From the NCBI GenBank assembly GCA_900765705.1, contig CAAFSR010000163.1:1-5386 (forward strand): a stretch of 5,386 nucleotides of DNA, in the 5' to 3' direction. Position numbers and translations under genes: made by a program. Below, in pieces: positions 5,364 through 5,386 of the stretch. Under the pieces are notes generated by a model. The model had not been told where the DNA came from. It was given only the letters and a program-made list of their open reading frames with translations, and made no database searches. This DNA comes from an uncultured Faecalibacterium sp. Lineage in GTDB: Bacteria; Bacillota; Clostridia; Oscillospirales; Ruminococcaceae. Positions within the stretch are counted from its first letter, which is position 1; each line of letters starts with the position of its first letter.

Positions 5364-5386
5364 ATGAACGAAGAAATCATGAATGA
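5364..5386 (+). CDS. Start of a gene running off the right edge (partial)
   Basis: Only about seven codons (MNEEIMN) are present. The start is supported by GGAGG at 5353-5357, six bases before the ATG. The frame is also open upstream to an ATG at 5271 with a weaker site (AAGGGA, 5259-5264), which would add 31 residues (beginning MDWNSQLPLTIPQVLAVADT) and place the hairpin at 5316-5343 inside the coding sequence. I prefer 5364 because of its better ribosome binding site and because the hairpin/U-run/RBS order matches the other genes. Function cannot be judged. Confidence 0.5.

Noticed and set aside
1..5386. CRISPR array, tRNA, rRNA, insertion sequence or attachment site
   Set aside because: No regularly spaced repeats, cloverleaf, rRNA-like stretch, transposase or flanking terminal repeats were seen on reading through the window.

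Overview
The window looks like a stretch of a mobile or accessory element (integrative conjugative element, plasmid or prophage) from a low-to-mid GC Gram-positive bacterium, most likely a gut Clostridia (Oscillospiraceae/Lachnospiraceae type). The evidence is: strong AGGAGG-type ribosome binding sites before most genes, a near-consensus housekeeping (sigma-A) promoter, intrinsic terminators with long U-tracts, all genes on one strand, and a gene mix (SSB-like protein, DUF932 protein, small sigma-70-like factor, several orphan proteins) typical of accessory elements. No integrase, relaxase, replication initiator or conjugation ATPase is visible, so the element type cannot be fixed. The taxonomic call is an inference from style, not from a marker gene.

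Layout: (1) 82-690, an orphan 202-residue protein. (2) 691-983, a non-coding block with a very strong promoter (757-785), a perfect 7+7 inverted repeat over its -35 box, a roughly 190-nt leader and an intrinsic terminator (892-947) just before the next gene. (3) 984-1385, an SSB-like OB-fold protein, followed by a very long terminator-like hairpin (1401-1463). (4) 1502-4307, three closely spaced genes: a two-helix membrane protein with a large cytoplasmic part, a DUF932 protein, and a protein with a four-cysteine cluster that may bind zinc. (5) A second hairpin/U-tract (4347-4391), then a sigma-70-family factor (4411-4950) and an 81-residue orphan (5014-5259). (6) A further hairpin/U-tract (5316-5350), followed by the start of a gene that runs off the window.

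How it may work together: the SSB-like, DUF932 and cysteine-cluster proteins suggest a DNA-metabolism or maintenance module, and the sigma-like protein a dedicated transcription regulator. The most striking feature is regulatory. Four times a terminator-like hairpin plus U-run lies shortly upstream of a ribosome binding site inside a one-directional cluster. This suggests attenuation or antitermination (or hairpins that protect processed mRNA ends) rather than simple ends of operons. Functions of four of the eight genes (counting the partial one at the right edge) remain unknown.
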